Positions 49,795 to 58,260 of a stretch of 64,000 bases of DNA are shown here, one piece after another. Source of the stretch: Amycolatopsis orientalis DSM 40040 = KCTC 9412 (lineage in GTDB: Bacteria; Actinomycetota; Actinomycetes; Mycobacteriales; Pseudonocardiaceae); NCBI RefSeq assembly GCF_000478275.1, contig NZ_ASJB01000062.1, forward strand, positions 96,344-160,343, written 5' to 3'. The notes below the pieces were generated by a model. That model saw only the letters and a list, made by a program, of their open reading frames with translations. It was not told where the DNA came from and did not search any database. Each line of letters begins with the position of its first letter. Position 1 is the first letter of the stretch. Both the position numbers and the translations under genes were made by a program.

Positions 49795-50723
49795 TCATCG
49801 GACCGCGGCTTTCCGGCGCGCGGGTGTCCAGTCGAAGGGATGTGCGGTCAGCGCCAGCGCGACACTGGCGAGGACGCCGAGGACGCCCCCCGTGACGAGA
49901 GCGCCGGCCGTGCCGATCAGCGTGGCGGCGGTACCGGCGAGTGCGGTGAAGACGATGAAGCAGATGTCCTGACCGCTGCGGGTGAAGCCGATGACACGGC
50001 CTTGGAGATGCGACGGCGCGCCTTCGTGGAGCACGTTCAGCAGGATGATGTTGAGAACGTTCCAAGCCCATCCACCGGCGGCCCTCAGCACCACCGCGAG
50101 AGCGAGCCAGGGAACGGCGGGCAGCAGTCCGAGTGCGCACGCGGCCACGGCGAGGCAGACCACGGCCGCTCGTTTCGGCGACGTGTGGCGCGCGAGGATC
50201 CCGGTGGTGAAGCCGCCTCGGCGGAGCGCCGGTGTCGTCGTCTGGCCGGTGGACGCGGGCGCCGGACGGCAGGGCGACGAGCGTGGCGACGGCGGCCAGG
50301 ACGAACGTGGCGGCGTTGACGAGGTACGCCTCGCGGGCGTGGCCGACGGCGACGAGGGAGCCGCCGAGGAGCGGTCCGGCGAGCTGACCGATCCTCCTGC
50401 CGGACCACCGGGAGCGGGGTGGCGTAGGCGAAGACCACGACCAGCGCCGCGGTGGCGAGGTTTCCCGAGACGAGCCGGGCGTGGGCGGGAAGCCGGTCGA
50501 CGAGCACGCCGCCGAGGACGGCACCGAGCAGATTGCCGACGCCGAAAGCGACCAGCACGAATCCCAGCGTGCGCGGCGAACCGGCGGAAAGGGAAAGGGA
50601 GGCGATGAAGGCGACGAGGAACACCACATCGCCGAATTCGGACAGTCCGGCGCCCGCCGTCAGGGCCGCCAGCCGGGGATTGACCGATTTGCGCCGCGGA
50701 ACTTCGTCTTCCTCAGGCCCCAT
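49795..50723 (-). pseudogene. Decayed MFS transporter
   Basis: The intact-looking start MGPEEDEVPRRKSVNPRLAAL reads a typical MFS N-terminus (FVLVAFGVGNLLGAVLGGVL, then VDRLPAHARLVSGN). The frame then shifts near 50390-50415 to IGQLAGPLLGGSLVAVGHAR, and again near 50225-50265 to LRAAGGWAWNVLNIILLN through the end. The three pieces together encode about 300 residues, against about 400 for the family, so an internal deletion near the TM4-TM5 loop is also likely. Two frameshifts and a deletion make it non-functional unless there is a sequencing error. Confidence 0.75.
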
Positions 50724-50853
50724 CGCACGGCTTTCCGCCGCGAGCGTGGTGCGCCCGAGATGACCGGATCGCAGCGAGCACGAACTCCCCCCTCACCCCT
50801 TTTCAGTTGTACCAGCAAGCTTGAAGCGTCTCCGCCTTCCAGGACGCCGGCGT

Positions 50854-52341
50854 TCATTCCGCGCGCAGTGGCAAGATCACGTCGGTGAGGTAATCCGCCG
50901 GTTCCGTCACCGTGTCCGGACCGGTCAAGTACAGCTCACGCGGCGGCCCGGCCGGAGTGCGTCCGTGTTCGCGGACCCAGGTGAACAGGGCCTCGTACGC
51001 GGCACCGACCCGGTCGTAAGGTCCACGGTGCGAGGTCTTCGCGACCGGGCCACCGGGCAACGTGACGAAGTCGATGCCGCCCTGTGCCGGGGGAGCGCCG
51101 TCGATGGGCACGTAGAGGTCGACGTCGACCTCGCCGCCCGGCTGGAAATCGCCCGGATAGGCGGCCTGGGGCGGCCCGGCCGGTATCGCGCCCGCACCGG
51201 TCACGAAGGTGTAGAGCTCCTCGAAACCGGCACCCACTGTCTTTCCGATCTCCTCGGTCGTGGTGTGCCGGTGCAGATGGGCGGTGGTCACGGGTTCGAC
51301 GTCGGTGAGATTCACTTGATAGCTCATGGAATGAGCATCTGCCGCCGTCTCGGCGACAGGCAGTGCCGAATGGCCCGGAGGGCCGGGACCTGGTGCCCCC
51401 GAGGGAGATCGGCGACGGAACCGCAGCGCCACGCCGACCGTCGCGAGCAGGACGGCGCCGGCGGTGAGGAGCAGTACACCGCCGCTCACGGCCCCGTCCG
51501 TCCAGTCGCCGATCGCTTCGGGAACAACGATGGTGGTCGACACGATCCCGGTGATCAGCGGCACGATCCGGCGTGTCCGCCAATGAAGCACGAAACCCGA
51601 GACGGCCAGCGCGGCGGTGAGCGCGTATGCCATCCACGCGGTTTCTGGCTTGCCCAGTGCCTGCTGCGCGCCCAGCAACGCCACGGCCGACCCCAGCGCC
51701 AGCCCGAACTCCGCCTGCTGGAGCAGGCCTCCCGCGGCCAGGACGATCTCGACACCGCCGACGATGAAGAGCGCGGCACCTACCGCGACGGGAGTGTCGG
51801 AGATGAGATCGCTGGTCCACACGCCCGCCGTGGCCGCGCCCGCCACGACCAGGAGCAGATGCCCGACGGGGGTCGGCAGCAGGAGCTGCCCGAGGACCGC
51901 GATCACCAGGCAGGTCGTCGTGGCGGCGAGGAACTCGTGGCTTCCCACGGCGGTACCGGCGGCGAAGGCCGCGGTCACCGCCGACAGCGAGAACAGGGCG
52001 CTGACGACGCGCCGCCGCCAGTGCGTGAGCCCGTGCACCGCGGCAGGGCCGCCCGCGAAGACCAGACCCGTCACGACGAGCGTCGCCGTGGCGGCCCCCA
52101 GCAGGGCCAGCCGCCCGGCGCGCGGCAGCTGCTCCCATGAGGTGCCGATGAGCAGGGCCGCGCCGCCGAGCAGAAGACTTCCGCCGAGGTAACCCGCGAC
52201 CTCAAGGAGCCGGGGCGACGTGGCACGTGCTGGGCCGGGCTCGTCAAACGCCTCGCGGACGGCCTGTTCCTGTGCTGGAGACAGCGTTCCCGTCATCGTG
52301 AGGTGCCGCAGCGCGTGCTTCTGGCGGGTCGTGAGTGCCAT
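50854..52341 (-). CDS. DUF2157-like membrane protein fused to a GyrI-like domain
   Basis: One uninterrupted frame of 495 aa. Residues 1-330 begin MALTTRQKHALRHLTMTG and contain about nine hydrophobic segments, resembling DUF2157-type membrane proteins. Residues from about 340 (MSYQVNLTDVEPVTTAHLHR) to the end form a GyrI/BmrR-like effector-binding domain (YVPIDG, KTSHRGPYDRVGAAYEALF, REHGRTPAGPPRELYL). A separate start at the internal Met (about 51327) is possible, so it might be two genes read as one. The ATG overlaps the upstream stop by 1 nt (TAATG). Confidence 0.7.
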   Translation of the reverse strand: MALTTRQKHALRHLTMTGTLSPAQEQAVREAFDEPGPARATSPRLLEVAGYLGGSLLLGGAALLIGTSWEQLPRAGRLALLGAATATLVVTGLVFAGGPAAVHGLTHWRRRVVSALFSLSAVTAAFAAGTAVGSHEFLAATTTCLVIAVLGQLLLPTPVGHLLLVVAGAATAGVWTSDLISDTPVAVGAALFIVGGVEIVLAAGGLLQQAEFGLALGSAVALLGAQQALGKPETAWMAYALTAALAVSGFVLHWRTRRIVPLITGIVSTTIVVPEAIGDWTDGAVSGGVLLLTAGAVLLATVGVALRFRRRSPSGAPGPGPPGHSALPVAETAADAHSMSYQVNLTDVEPVTTAHLHRHTTTEEIGKTVGAGFEELYTFVTGAGAIPAGPPQAAYPGDFQPGGEVDVDLYVPIDGAPPAQGGIDFVTLPGGPVAKTSHRGPYDRVGAAYEALFTWVREHGRTPAGPPRELYLTGPDTVTEPADYLTDVILPLRAE

Positions 52342-52991
52342 TACTCGTCCGGAGTGTTCGTGACCTCGACGCCGCCGAAGATCGCGGTGCCGTTCACGGT
52401 GAGGACGGGGGCGTCTTCGGGTGTTTTCCCGGAGCCGTTGGTCTTGTCTTCGAGGCCGCCCATGAACGGCAGGCCGCCGAGTTCGATCCGCCAGCCGGGA
52501 GGCACCAGCACCTTCACCCCGCCGAACAACGCGAACGCGTCGACGGTCGCACCCGGGTCGATCCGCGCTTGGCGGAGATCGAGGGTCGAGCCGCCGAAGA
52601 TCGCCGAGACGTCGGTGTGGCGTAGGTGGCTGGACTGTTCCCTTGTGGTCGCTCCGCCGAACATGACGAGCGGGGTCCGGCTGCTGTGCTGACGGCGTAG
52701 CCCGGTGAGCACGGCGAGACCGGCGATGGCCAGGATCGTCGGCCACCACAGGTCCCCGGTGGTGAGGTCGAGGGTGCCCGCGAGCAGAACGAGGCCGATC
52801 ACCGTGACCATGGCGGGCCCGATCGAGACGCGGCGTTGCGAGAGCATGGCGACGACTCCGAGGCCGGCGAGGGCGGCCGGCCACCAGCTCGCGATCACGT
52901 CTCCGGATTCGAGGACACCGGTCGCGTCGAGGATGCCGAGTACGCCGAGCGTGACCAGGACGAGTCCGACCCAGAAACGGACGGGTTTCAT
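52341..52991 (-). CDS. LiaF-like membrane protein (cell-envelope stress type)
   Basis: Protein of 216 aa. The first half has about four hydrophobic segments (FWVGLVLVTLGVLGILDATG, PAMVTVIGLVLLAGTLDLT). The C-terminal beta-rich half repeats AIFGGSTLDLR, ALFGGVKVLVPPGW and AIFGGVEV, typical of the cell wall-active antibiotic response (LiaF-like) domain. LiaF proteins restrain envelope-stress two-component systems in Firmicutes; no such kinase is adjacent here. ATGA overlap with the DUF4342 gene and TAATG overlap with the next gene show an operon. Confidence 0.82.
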   Translation of the reverse strand: MKPVRFWVGLVLVTLGVLGILDATGVLESGDVIASWWPAALAGLGVVAMLSQRRVSIGPAMVTVIGLVLLAGTLDLTTGDLWWPTILAIAGLAVLTGLRRQHSSRTPLVMFGGATTREQSSHLRHTDVSAIFGGSTLDLRQARIDPGATVDAFALFGGVKVLVPPGWRIELGGLPFMGGLEDKTNGSGKTPEDAPVLTVNGTAIFGGVEVTNTPDE

Positions 52992-53275
52992 GACGCCCGC
53001 TCTTCCGGCGTGTTGTCGTCGCGGTGCTCGACCTCGATCGACCACGGTCCCACGATGGCCGCGATCGCGCCGGCCGCGGCGACGGCCGGGGCCAGGACCG
53101 CGGCGACGAGACCCGCGTTCACCGGGATGTCGAGGACGGTGCGTTCACGGCTGTCCCTGACCACTATGCGCCGGACGTTGCCTTCACGGAGAAGGTGCTT
53201 CGCCTTCTCCGCGAGGACCTCGTTCCGGGTACGTGCCGGCTCTGCCGTCCGATCGTTTTCCTGGTGCACAGGCAT
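52988..53275 (-). CDS. DUF4342-type small membrane protein
   Basis: Small protein of 95 aa. NVRRIVVRDSRERTVLDIPV followed by a hydrophobic stretch (VAAVLAPAVAAAGAIAAIVG) matches the DUF4342 pattern. The function is unknown. It opens a three-gene operon with the LiaF-like and DUF2157-GyrI proteins, and a GACCTTCGGTCC motif lies just upstream at 53327-53340. Confidence 0.75.
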   Translation of the reverse strand: MPVHQENDRTAEPARTRNEVLAEKAKHLLREGNVRRIVVRDSRERTVLDIPVNAGLVAAVLAPAVAAAGAIAAIVGPWSIEVEHRDDNTPEERAS

Positions 53276-53326
53276 GGTTTTCTCCCTTCCCTCACCACAA
53301 TGAGCCGTTCGCCGTGCCGGGCGGCA

Positions 53327-53340
53327 GTGACCTTCGGTCC
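53327..53340 (-). promoter_or_regulatory. Candidate DosR-like motif upstream of the DUF4342 gene
   Basis: GTGACCTTCGGTCC resembles GGGACCTTCGTCCC at 54875. It lies about 52 nt upstream of the DUF4342 gene start. Assignment rests on motif resemblance only. Confidence 0.35.
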
Positions 53341-53378
53341 TTCACGGTGGGCACAGAGTCGTCAGTGCGCACGCGGGA

Positions 53379-54707
53379 TCACCGTGGCCCGGCGATCACC
53401 CGTGCGGCGTCCTGAGTCAGCCGCTCGGTAAGGCTCAGCAACCGTGCGGAGCGGACGACCGTCGGTGGCCGAGGCGCGGAGATCGTCAGCGCCGCCGAAG
53501 GCAACCGGGCCAGATCCCGTCGGCACCGCTGCCTCGCCGCGTCGATGGTGTCGGGTCCATCGAGCCGCCTGCCCGCCCGCATTACCGGGTACAACAGCGT
53601 TTCCGTGTCGTCGGGAGCCGGCTCCGTCCTGAGCGCGAGCAGGTCGACGGCGCCCCGGTGGACCTGTTTCGCGCCTGGCGCGGTGGCCTTGCCCTCCGAC
53701 AGCTTCAGTACCGGCCTCTGCGCGTACTCGACGAGTTTGTATGCGGTGTCGAGAGACGGCGCGTCGGCGGAAACGCCCATCTTCGTGCCGACGCCGTAAG
53801 CGTCTATGGGTGCTTTCGCAGCGGTGAGCCGGGAGAGTTCGTATTCGTCCAGCCCGCCGCTCGCCACGATCCGGGCCTTCGTCAGCCCGGCCCGATCGAG
53901 CATGACCCGCGCCGTACCGGCCAACGCGCCGAGATCGCCGGAATCCAGCCGGACGCCGAGATGACGGTCGGGGATACCGAGGCCCTCGGCGACTTCGACG
54001 GCCGCGCGGATTCCGCCCACGGTGTCGTAGGTGTCGACCAGGAAGATCGGGTCGGCGGGGAAATCCTCGGCGAAGGCCCGGAACGCGTCCGACTCGCGAG
54101 GGAAGGCCTGGACATAGGAGTGGGCCATCGTGCCCGCCGTTGTCAGCCCGTATCGCTGAGCGGCGGCGACATGGCTGGTCGCGTCGAATCCCGCGATCGC
54201 CGAAACCCTCGCGGCGGTGAAGGCGGCGTCACGCCCGTGCGTGCGGCGGGCGCCGAAGTCGATCAACCGGGCGTTCCCGGCGGCGATCCGGCATCTGGCG
54301 GCCTTCGTGGCCACCGCGGTGGCGGAGGTGACGAAGTTGAGCATCGCGGTTTCGACCAGCTGTGCCTCAGGGAGCGGGGCGGTGATCTCCAGGAGCGGCT
54401 CGTCGGCGAGGACGACCCGCCCCTCGGGAACCGCCATGACGTCACCGGTGAAGCGCAACCGTGCCAGCGCTTCACGATCTCGATCCACCAGGCCGGCGCT
54501 CGTCCGCAGATAGTCCAATTCGGACTCGTCGAAGCTGAACGTCTCCAGGAAGTCGAGGCAATCGGCGAGCCCGGCGGCGACGAGGAAGCCCCGCTCGGGG
54601 GGAAGTCGCCGGGCGAACAGGCTGAAGGTCGCGGGCTGCGTCATCCCCCGGCGCAGGTAGCTCGCCGCCATCCTGATCTCGTACAGATCGGTGTGCGATC
54701 CGGTCAT
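53379..54707 (-). CDS. pncB: Nicotinate phosphoribosyltransferase
   Basis: NAD-salvage enzyme of 442 aa that makes nicotinate mononucleotide from nicotinate and PRPP. Family motifs: TDLYEIRMAASYLRRGM at the start, FGARRTHGRDAAFTAARVSA, VGGIRAAVEVAEGLGI, GVRLDSGDLGALAGTARVML and YGVGTKMGVSADAPSLDTAYK. The context of stress genes matches PncB2 (Rv0573c), a DosR-regulon member in Mycobacterium tuberculosis. ATG 54707 begins MTGSHTDLYE. Confidence 0.92.
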   Translation of the reverse strand: MTGSHTDLYEIRMAASYLRRGMTQPATFSLFARRLPPERGFLVAAGLADCLDFLETFSFDESELDYLRTSAGLVDRDREALARLRFTGDVMAVPEGRVVLADEPLLEITAPLPEAQLVETAMLNFVTSATAVATKAARCRIAAGNARLIDFGARRTHGRDAAFTAARVSAIAGFDATSHVAAAQRYGLTTAGTMAHSYVQAFPRESDAFRAFAEDFPADPIFLVDTYDTVGGIRAAVEVAEGLGIPDRHLGVRLDSGDLGALAGTARVMLDRAGLTKARIVASGGLDEYELSRLTAAKAPIDAYGVGTKMGVSADAPSLDTAYKLVEYAQRPVLKLSEGKATAPGAKQVHRGAVDLLALRTEPAPDDTETLLYPVMRAGRRLDGPDTIDAARQRCRRDLARLPSAALTISAPRPPTVVRSARLLSLTERLTQDAARVIAGPR

Positions 54708-54874
54708 GGCCTGATCCTCGGCTGCGGGGACACCCGAACCACCTCCCGTGTCAAGGGAAACCTGGGTCGCCGCGTCGAGCCAGGTCCCTAGGTCTCTCCT
54801 GCCGGCGTCCTTGGTCCCTTGCCGGCCCCGCTGGGTCTTCGCTGGTCACCCGTGTTCGCGGACACCGTCACGAC

Positions 54875-54888
54875 GGGACCTTCGTCCC
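54875..54888 (+). promoter_or_regulatory. Candidate DosR-like box upstream of hsp20
   Basis: GGGACCTTCGTCCC (inverted GGGAC/GTCCC arms) lies about 90 nt before the hsp20 start. A weaker GGGACCTCGGTAC is at 54920. Spacing and sequence resemble mycobacterial DosR boxes, and the neighbours are DosR-regulon types. The regulator is not in the window. Confidence 0.45.
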
Positions 54889-54978
54889 GGTAAGGAGAGA
54901 AGGCGGACTCTGGCCCGGCGGGACCTCGGTACGTGACGTTGGGTGGCATACCCGATTCCGCGAGAGGAAGGAACGACG

Positions 54979-55371
54979 ATGGCATCCTTGCTGCCCAGAA
55001 CCTCACGCTTGCCCGCGGTCTTCCACTGGCTCAAGCCACGTATCGGAGGTCGTCCTTCCATCCCGCTGGAGGACTTCGTCGCCGATGACCGTTACGTGCT
55101 TCGAGCCGAGCTACCGGGGCTGGATCCCCAGCGCGACATCAAGGTCTCGGCGACCGGCCGCAACCTCTCCATCGTGGCCGAGCGCCGTAAGGAGGAGAAG
55201 GCCGAAGGCGCCGGCGAATTCCGTCATGGCGAGCGTTCCCGCGACGTCGAACTGCCGGTGGAGGCCGACCTCGCCGGGATCGAAGCCCGCTACCACGCCG
55301 GGATCCTGGAGATTTCGGTGCCGATGGTAGGCGTCGGGAAGACGCACACCATCCCCGTCAAAGCCGGTTGA
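54979..55371 (+). CDS. Hsp20/alpha-crystallin family chaperone
   Basis: Small heat-shock protein of 130 aa. The alpha-crystallin domain runs from about residue 35 (FVADDRYVLRAELPGLDPQ) to 125, with the sandwich motif AGILEISVPM. It holds unfolded proteins during stress. The counterpart in M. tuberculosis is HspX, a DosR-regulon protein. ATG 54979 follows GGAAGG. Its transcript ends at a hairpin (55377-55416). Confidence 0.9.
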   Translation: MASLLPRTSRLPAVFHWLKPRIGGRPSIPLEDFVADDRYVLRAELPGLDPQRDIKVSATGRNLSIVAERRKEEKAEGAGEFRHGERSRDVELPVEADLAGIEARYHAGILEISVPMVGVGKTHTIPVKAG

Positions 55372-55376
55372 CGACG

Positions 55377-55416
55377 GCTCCGGCCACCTCGGCGATATCG
55401 TCGAGGTGGCCGGAGC
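55377..55416 (+). terminator. Hairpin between hsp20 and the universal stress gene
   Basis: The 15-nt arms GCTCCGGCCACCTCG and CGAGGTGGCCGGAGC pair perfectly around a 10-nt loop, between two convergent genes. It is a likely bidirectional terminator. Confidence 0.8.
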
Positions 55417-55442
55417 GTGGTCACCTCACGTCGACGGCGGGG

Positions 55443-56489
55443 TCACCAGCGCACCGCTCCGCCACGGGCGAGCTCGTGCTCCATGGCCAAGGTGGCGGTC
55501 CGGATGCGACCTCGGGAGTCCTCCCGCGTGTCCGGGGCGACGACGACAGGGCAACGAGCGCCGTGCAGGGCACCACTCGTGATCGACATGGAGAGCGCGT
55601 CGCTGAAGACGCCGTAGCCGCGGGCGCCCACGACAAGGAGATCGGCCTCGCGGGCGAGCTTTCCCAGCGTTCCGGTCACCGTGCCCGTTCGTTCGTGGCT
55701 GTCTCCCTGCCGGATCTCGAACAGGACCTCGACCTTGGCGAGCGGACCGGTGAGGATTTCCGTCGCCAGGGACCGAAGGAGCCGTTCGGGACCGGTCAGT
55801 TCCCCGGCCGTGGCGGTCGCATCCATGATCAACTCGGCGGGCGGAAGACGGCGGGGGATCAGGACAGTCGGTGCGGCGACGTGGACGACATGCAGGACAC
55901 ATCGGCCGCCTCCGATACTCCGGAACAGGGTTTCGTTGGCGGCCCACCACAGGGCGTCCCTCGCGCTGAAGCTGTCTTCGACGCCGACGACGACACGACC
56001 GTGCGTCTGTTCCGGGAAAGTGTCTCCGCTGGGCACCACCGCGACCGGGCAGGTCGCGAACGCGACACTCCGCCAGGCCACCGACCTGAACACCTCGGCG
56101 AACGCGCCGTGTGCGTGCGATCCCACGACGAGCAATGCCGCGCCATGCGAGGCGGCGACGAGAGTTTCAGGCGCCTTCGCGGCCACGGAGAGGGATTCGA
56201 TTTCCACCGGCGGTGGCGAGGTGAACGCCAGCTTCAGCACTTTGTCCAGATCGACGCCTTCGGTGCCTTCGGGATGGCTGTGCACGACGTGCAGGTGAGT
56301 GTGACGGAGCCGGGCCTCTGCAGCCGCCCACCGGAGCGCGGAAACCGATTCCGGTGACTCGTCGACTCCCACGACGATCCGATCGCGGCTGCCGCACAGC
56401 GGGGTGTGGGTGTGCCGGGGCATGGGATTCCACCCGGCCGGCGGTTCGCCGGTCGAGGTCATCGTGGCCGATTCCTGTCTTGACACCAT
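55443..56489 (-). CDS. Tandem universal stress protein
   Basis: Protein of 348 aa with two UspA domains. Domain 1 (about residues 36-152) starts DRIVVGVDESPESVSALRWA and ends SVAFATCPVAVVPS. Domain 2 (about 165-320) starts GRVVVGVEDSFSARDALWWA and ends SGALHGARCPVVVAP. ATP-binding loops GSHAHGAFAEVF and GARGYGVFSDALS are visible. Tandem Usp proteins such as Rv2623 are DosR-regulon members. A His-rich N-terminal extension is present before domain 1. ATG 56489 has AAGGGAGA upstream. Confidence 0.9.
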   Translation of the reverse strand: MVSRQESATMTSTGEPPAGWNPMPRHTHTPLCGSRDRIVVGVDESPESVSALRWAAAEARLRHTHLHVVHSHPEGTEGVDLDKVLKLAFTSPPPVEIESLSVAAKAPETLVAASHGAALLVVGSHAHGAFAEVFRSVAWRSVAFATCPVAVVPSGDTFPEQTHGRVVVGVEDSFSARDALWWAANETLFRSIGGGRCVLHVVHVAAPTVLIPRRLPPAELIMDATATAGELTGPERLLRSLATEILTGPLAKVEVLFEIRQGDSHERTGTVTGTLGKLAREADLLVVGARGYGVFSDALSMSITSGALHGARCPVVVAPDTREDSRGRIRTATLAMEHELARGGAVRW

Positions 56490-56566
56490 CGTCTCCCTTC
56501 ACCGTGGTCTGATGTTCGCCCCTGCGGCGCGGTGACCGTTCGCCCGAGAACCGGTTCCGCCGCGGC

Positions 56567-56995
56567 TCAAGACCGTGCGACGCGGTCGCGCACCTGGACG
56601 TAGTTCCGGATGCCGAAGAACCGCCACGCGCGGGCCCGGCTGCGGGAAAGCTGCGGGAGAGCGGCGTCCGCGTCGATGACCGTGGGAGCCATGACCTCAT
56701 GGCTTTCGCCCTTCGTCTCGATGGTGGCCCCGCCCGTGGCGAGCATGTTCCTCAACCAGTCGACCCGCGTGCCGTACGGCAAGGGGATGATGAAGCCGTT
56801 CGCGGTGCGCTCCACCACCACGGGGGTGGCATACCGTTTCCCGGAACGGCGGCCGGTGTGCCGGAGTACGGCGGCGTACCAGTATCGCTTGCCGGCCAGC
56901 CGCAGCATCACCGGATTCAGGACACGCTTGTTGAAGGTGCGCACGACGTCTCTTCCACGGTCGCGTCCGGTGCGGATGTGGTTCCCTGTCACCAT
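56567..56995 (-). CDS. Deazaflavin (F420)-dependent nitroreductase family protein
   Basis: Protein of 142 aa of the Ddn family, which binds coenzyme F420 or FMN and has a split beta-barrel. Characteristic segments are LRLAGKRYWYAAVLRHTGRR, SGKRYATPVVVER and YGTRVDWLRNMLATGGATIE. Start ATG 56995 (MVTGNHIRTGRD) follows AGGAGG. A second paralogue is at 57673. The substrate is unknown. Confidence 0.87.
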   Translation of the reverse strand: MVTGNHIRTGRDRGRDVVRTFNKRVLNPVMLRLAGKRYWYAAVLRHTGRRSGKRYATPVVVERTANGFIIPLPYGTRVDWLRNMLATGGATIETKGESHEVMAPTVIDADAALPQLSRSRARAWRFFGIRNYVQVRDRVARS

Positions 56996-57056
56996 TCCTG
57001 CCTCCTGGGTTCGGGTGCACCATGCGATGGTCCCGGCCGGCACCCGGAGCGGGTGA

Positions 57057-57070
57057 GGGACGAAAGACCT
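57057..57070 (+). promoter_or_regulatory. Candidate DosR-like motif in a divergent gap
   Basis: GGGACGAAAGACCT sits within the larger inverted repeat GACGAAAGACCTTCGTC (57059-57075), between the divergent nitroreductase-family gene (56995) and the PNPOx-like gene (57226). Confidence 0.35.
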
Positions 57071-57161
57071 TCGTCGGTGGGTCCTCCGGCCGCAGCCGGG
57101 ACCCACCCTGGATCGGACAGTGGGAACCACGGCGAAGATGACGTGGCTCGGTCCGTCCCCG

Positions 57162-57176
57162 TGTCCATAATGGACA
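57162..57176 (+). promoter_or_regulatory. 15-bp palindrome upstream of the PNPOx-like gene
   Basis: TGTCCAT-A-ATGGACA is a perfect palindrome 50 nt before the 57226 start. The embedded CATAAT could be part of a -10 element, making this a candidate operator overlapping a promoter. Confidence 0.4.
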
Positions 57177-57225
57177 GTGCTCCGTCCTCTGTTCCCGGAA
57201 TCGGCCAGGCGAGAGGAAGAGACAG

Positions 57226-57657
57226 ATGGGGCTGGTGCGCTTGACCCATTCCGAATGCGTCAAGCTGCTCCGATCACCCGGACGACGCCGGAACGCGCTC
57301 GTCGCGGTCGACGGACGTGCTCAGGTGGTTTTGCCTTGCTTCATGCTCGACGACGGGGATCTGCTCATGCCCGGCGGAGACTCCTCGGCGATCTTCCATG
57401 CCGCCGCGCTCCGGCCCGTCACCGCCGAATTCTCTCACTTCGATCGCCACGGGGCAGGCGGCTGGACCATCACGGGCATGGGGATCGCGTACCCGATGAC
57501 GTACCCGGATCACCGCGTACCCGTCATGCCCGTCGCCACCCGTCAGCGGAATGCCACGGTCTTCGAGAACGGTCTGCGGGTCCGGGTCGCCCGCCTCACC
57601 GGCCATCGCACCACGGGTGAACCCGCCGTTCCCCGGCAGCGTGACGGCCGGTCGTGA
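57226..57657 (+). CDS. Pyridoxamine 5'-phosphate oxidase-like protein
   Basis: Protein of 143 aa with the split-barrel flavin-binding fold. Segments LRSPGRRRNALVAVDGRAQV and HRVPVMPVATRQRNATVF resemble the PNPOx-like group found in dormancy regulons. Substrate and cofactor (FMN or F420) cannot be assigned. RBS GAGAGGAAGAGA precedes the ATG. It converges with the nitroreductase-like gene at 57673 (15 nt apart). Confidence 0.72.
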   Translation: MGLVRLTHSECVKLLRSPGRRRNALVAVDGRAQVVLPCFMLDDGDLLMPGGDSSAIFHAAALRPVTAEFSHFDRHGAGGWTITGMGIAYPMTYPDHRVPVMPVATRQRNATVFENGLRVRVARLTGHRTTGEPAVPRQRDGRS

Positions 57658-57672
57658 TCAGACCTTCTGCTG

Positions 57673-58218
57673 TCACCGGCCGGATTCCGGACGGTGCTCG
57701 ACGATCCGGAAGACCGGATACCGCGCGGCCACGGTGGCGAGCTCGTCCCTTGACGGTTCCGCGCTGACACCGAAGTAGTGTCGCGCCTCGGACGCTCGTC
57801 CCCATGAGCGGCCGGATCGCCCGGCCCGGCCGAGGTAAGCCTGGATCACCGGCGGCCGTTCCTCGGCAGGGACCTCCAGCAACGTCACCGCGCGGCGTTC
57901 CCGGCGGCCGAGCACCGCATGGCCGCCGGCGGCGCGGACGTTGCGGACCCAGTCCGATTCACCGGCCAGTGACACGAGATAGTGCTGTCCGTCGAGCGTG
58001 ACCCGCACCAGCGATGTCCGGTGGATCACCGAGCTCCGGCGTCCTGGTACCTCCAGAACCACCGCGTACGCCGGGCTGAGCCCATGGCCGATCAACCACC
58101 AACCCAGTGGTTGCAGCCGTCGGTACAGCCAGGGCGTCCGGCGGTACCGAACAGATGCGGTGTAGTCGACCGGCCCGATGATGCCTTCGACGATCCGGTG
58201 TTCGTCCGCGCCTGGCAT
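57673..58218 (-). CDS. F420-dependent nitroreductase family protein (second paralogue)
   Basis: Protein of 181 aa resembling the Ddn-like family: YRRTPWLYRRLQPLGWWLIG, VLEVPGRRSSVIHRTSLVRV and YLVSLAGESDWVRNVRAAGG. It has a longer N-terminus than the paralogue at 56567. RBS AGGAGG on the minus strand precedes the ATG at 58218. Function unknown beyond flavin/F420 binding. Confidence 0.8.
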   Translation of the reverse strand: MPGADEHRIVEGIIGPVDYTASVRYRRTPWLYRRLQPLGWWLIGHGLSPAYAVVLEVPGRRSSVIHRTSLVRVTLDGQHYLVSLAGESDWVRNVRAAGGHAVLGRRERRAVTLLEVPAEERPPVIQAYLGRAGRSGRSWGRASEARHYFGVSAEPSRDELATVAARYPVFRIVEHRPESGR

Positions 58219-58260
58219 GCGTGACCTCCTTACGGGTATCTGTGGTGGTCCGAACGAGGA

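Noticed and set aside
57077..57107. GTGGGTCC and GGGACCCAC arms as a terminator
   Set aside because: The arms are separated by 13 nt between divergent genes, so it is more likely regulatory than terminating, and support is weak either way.
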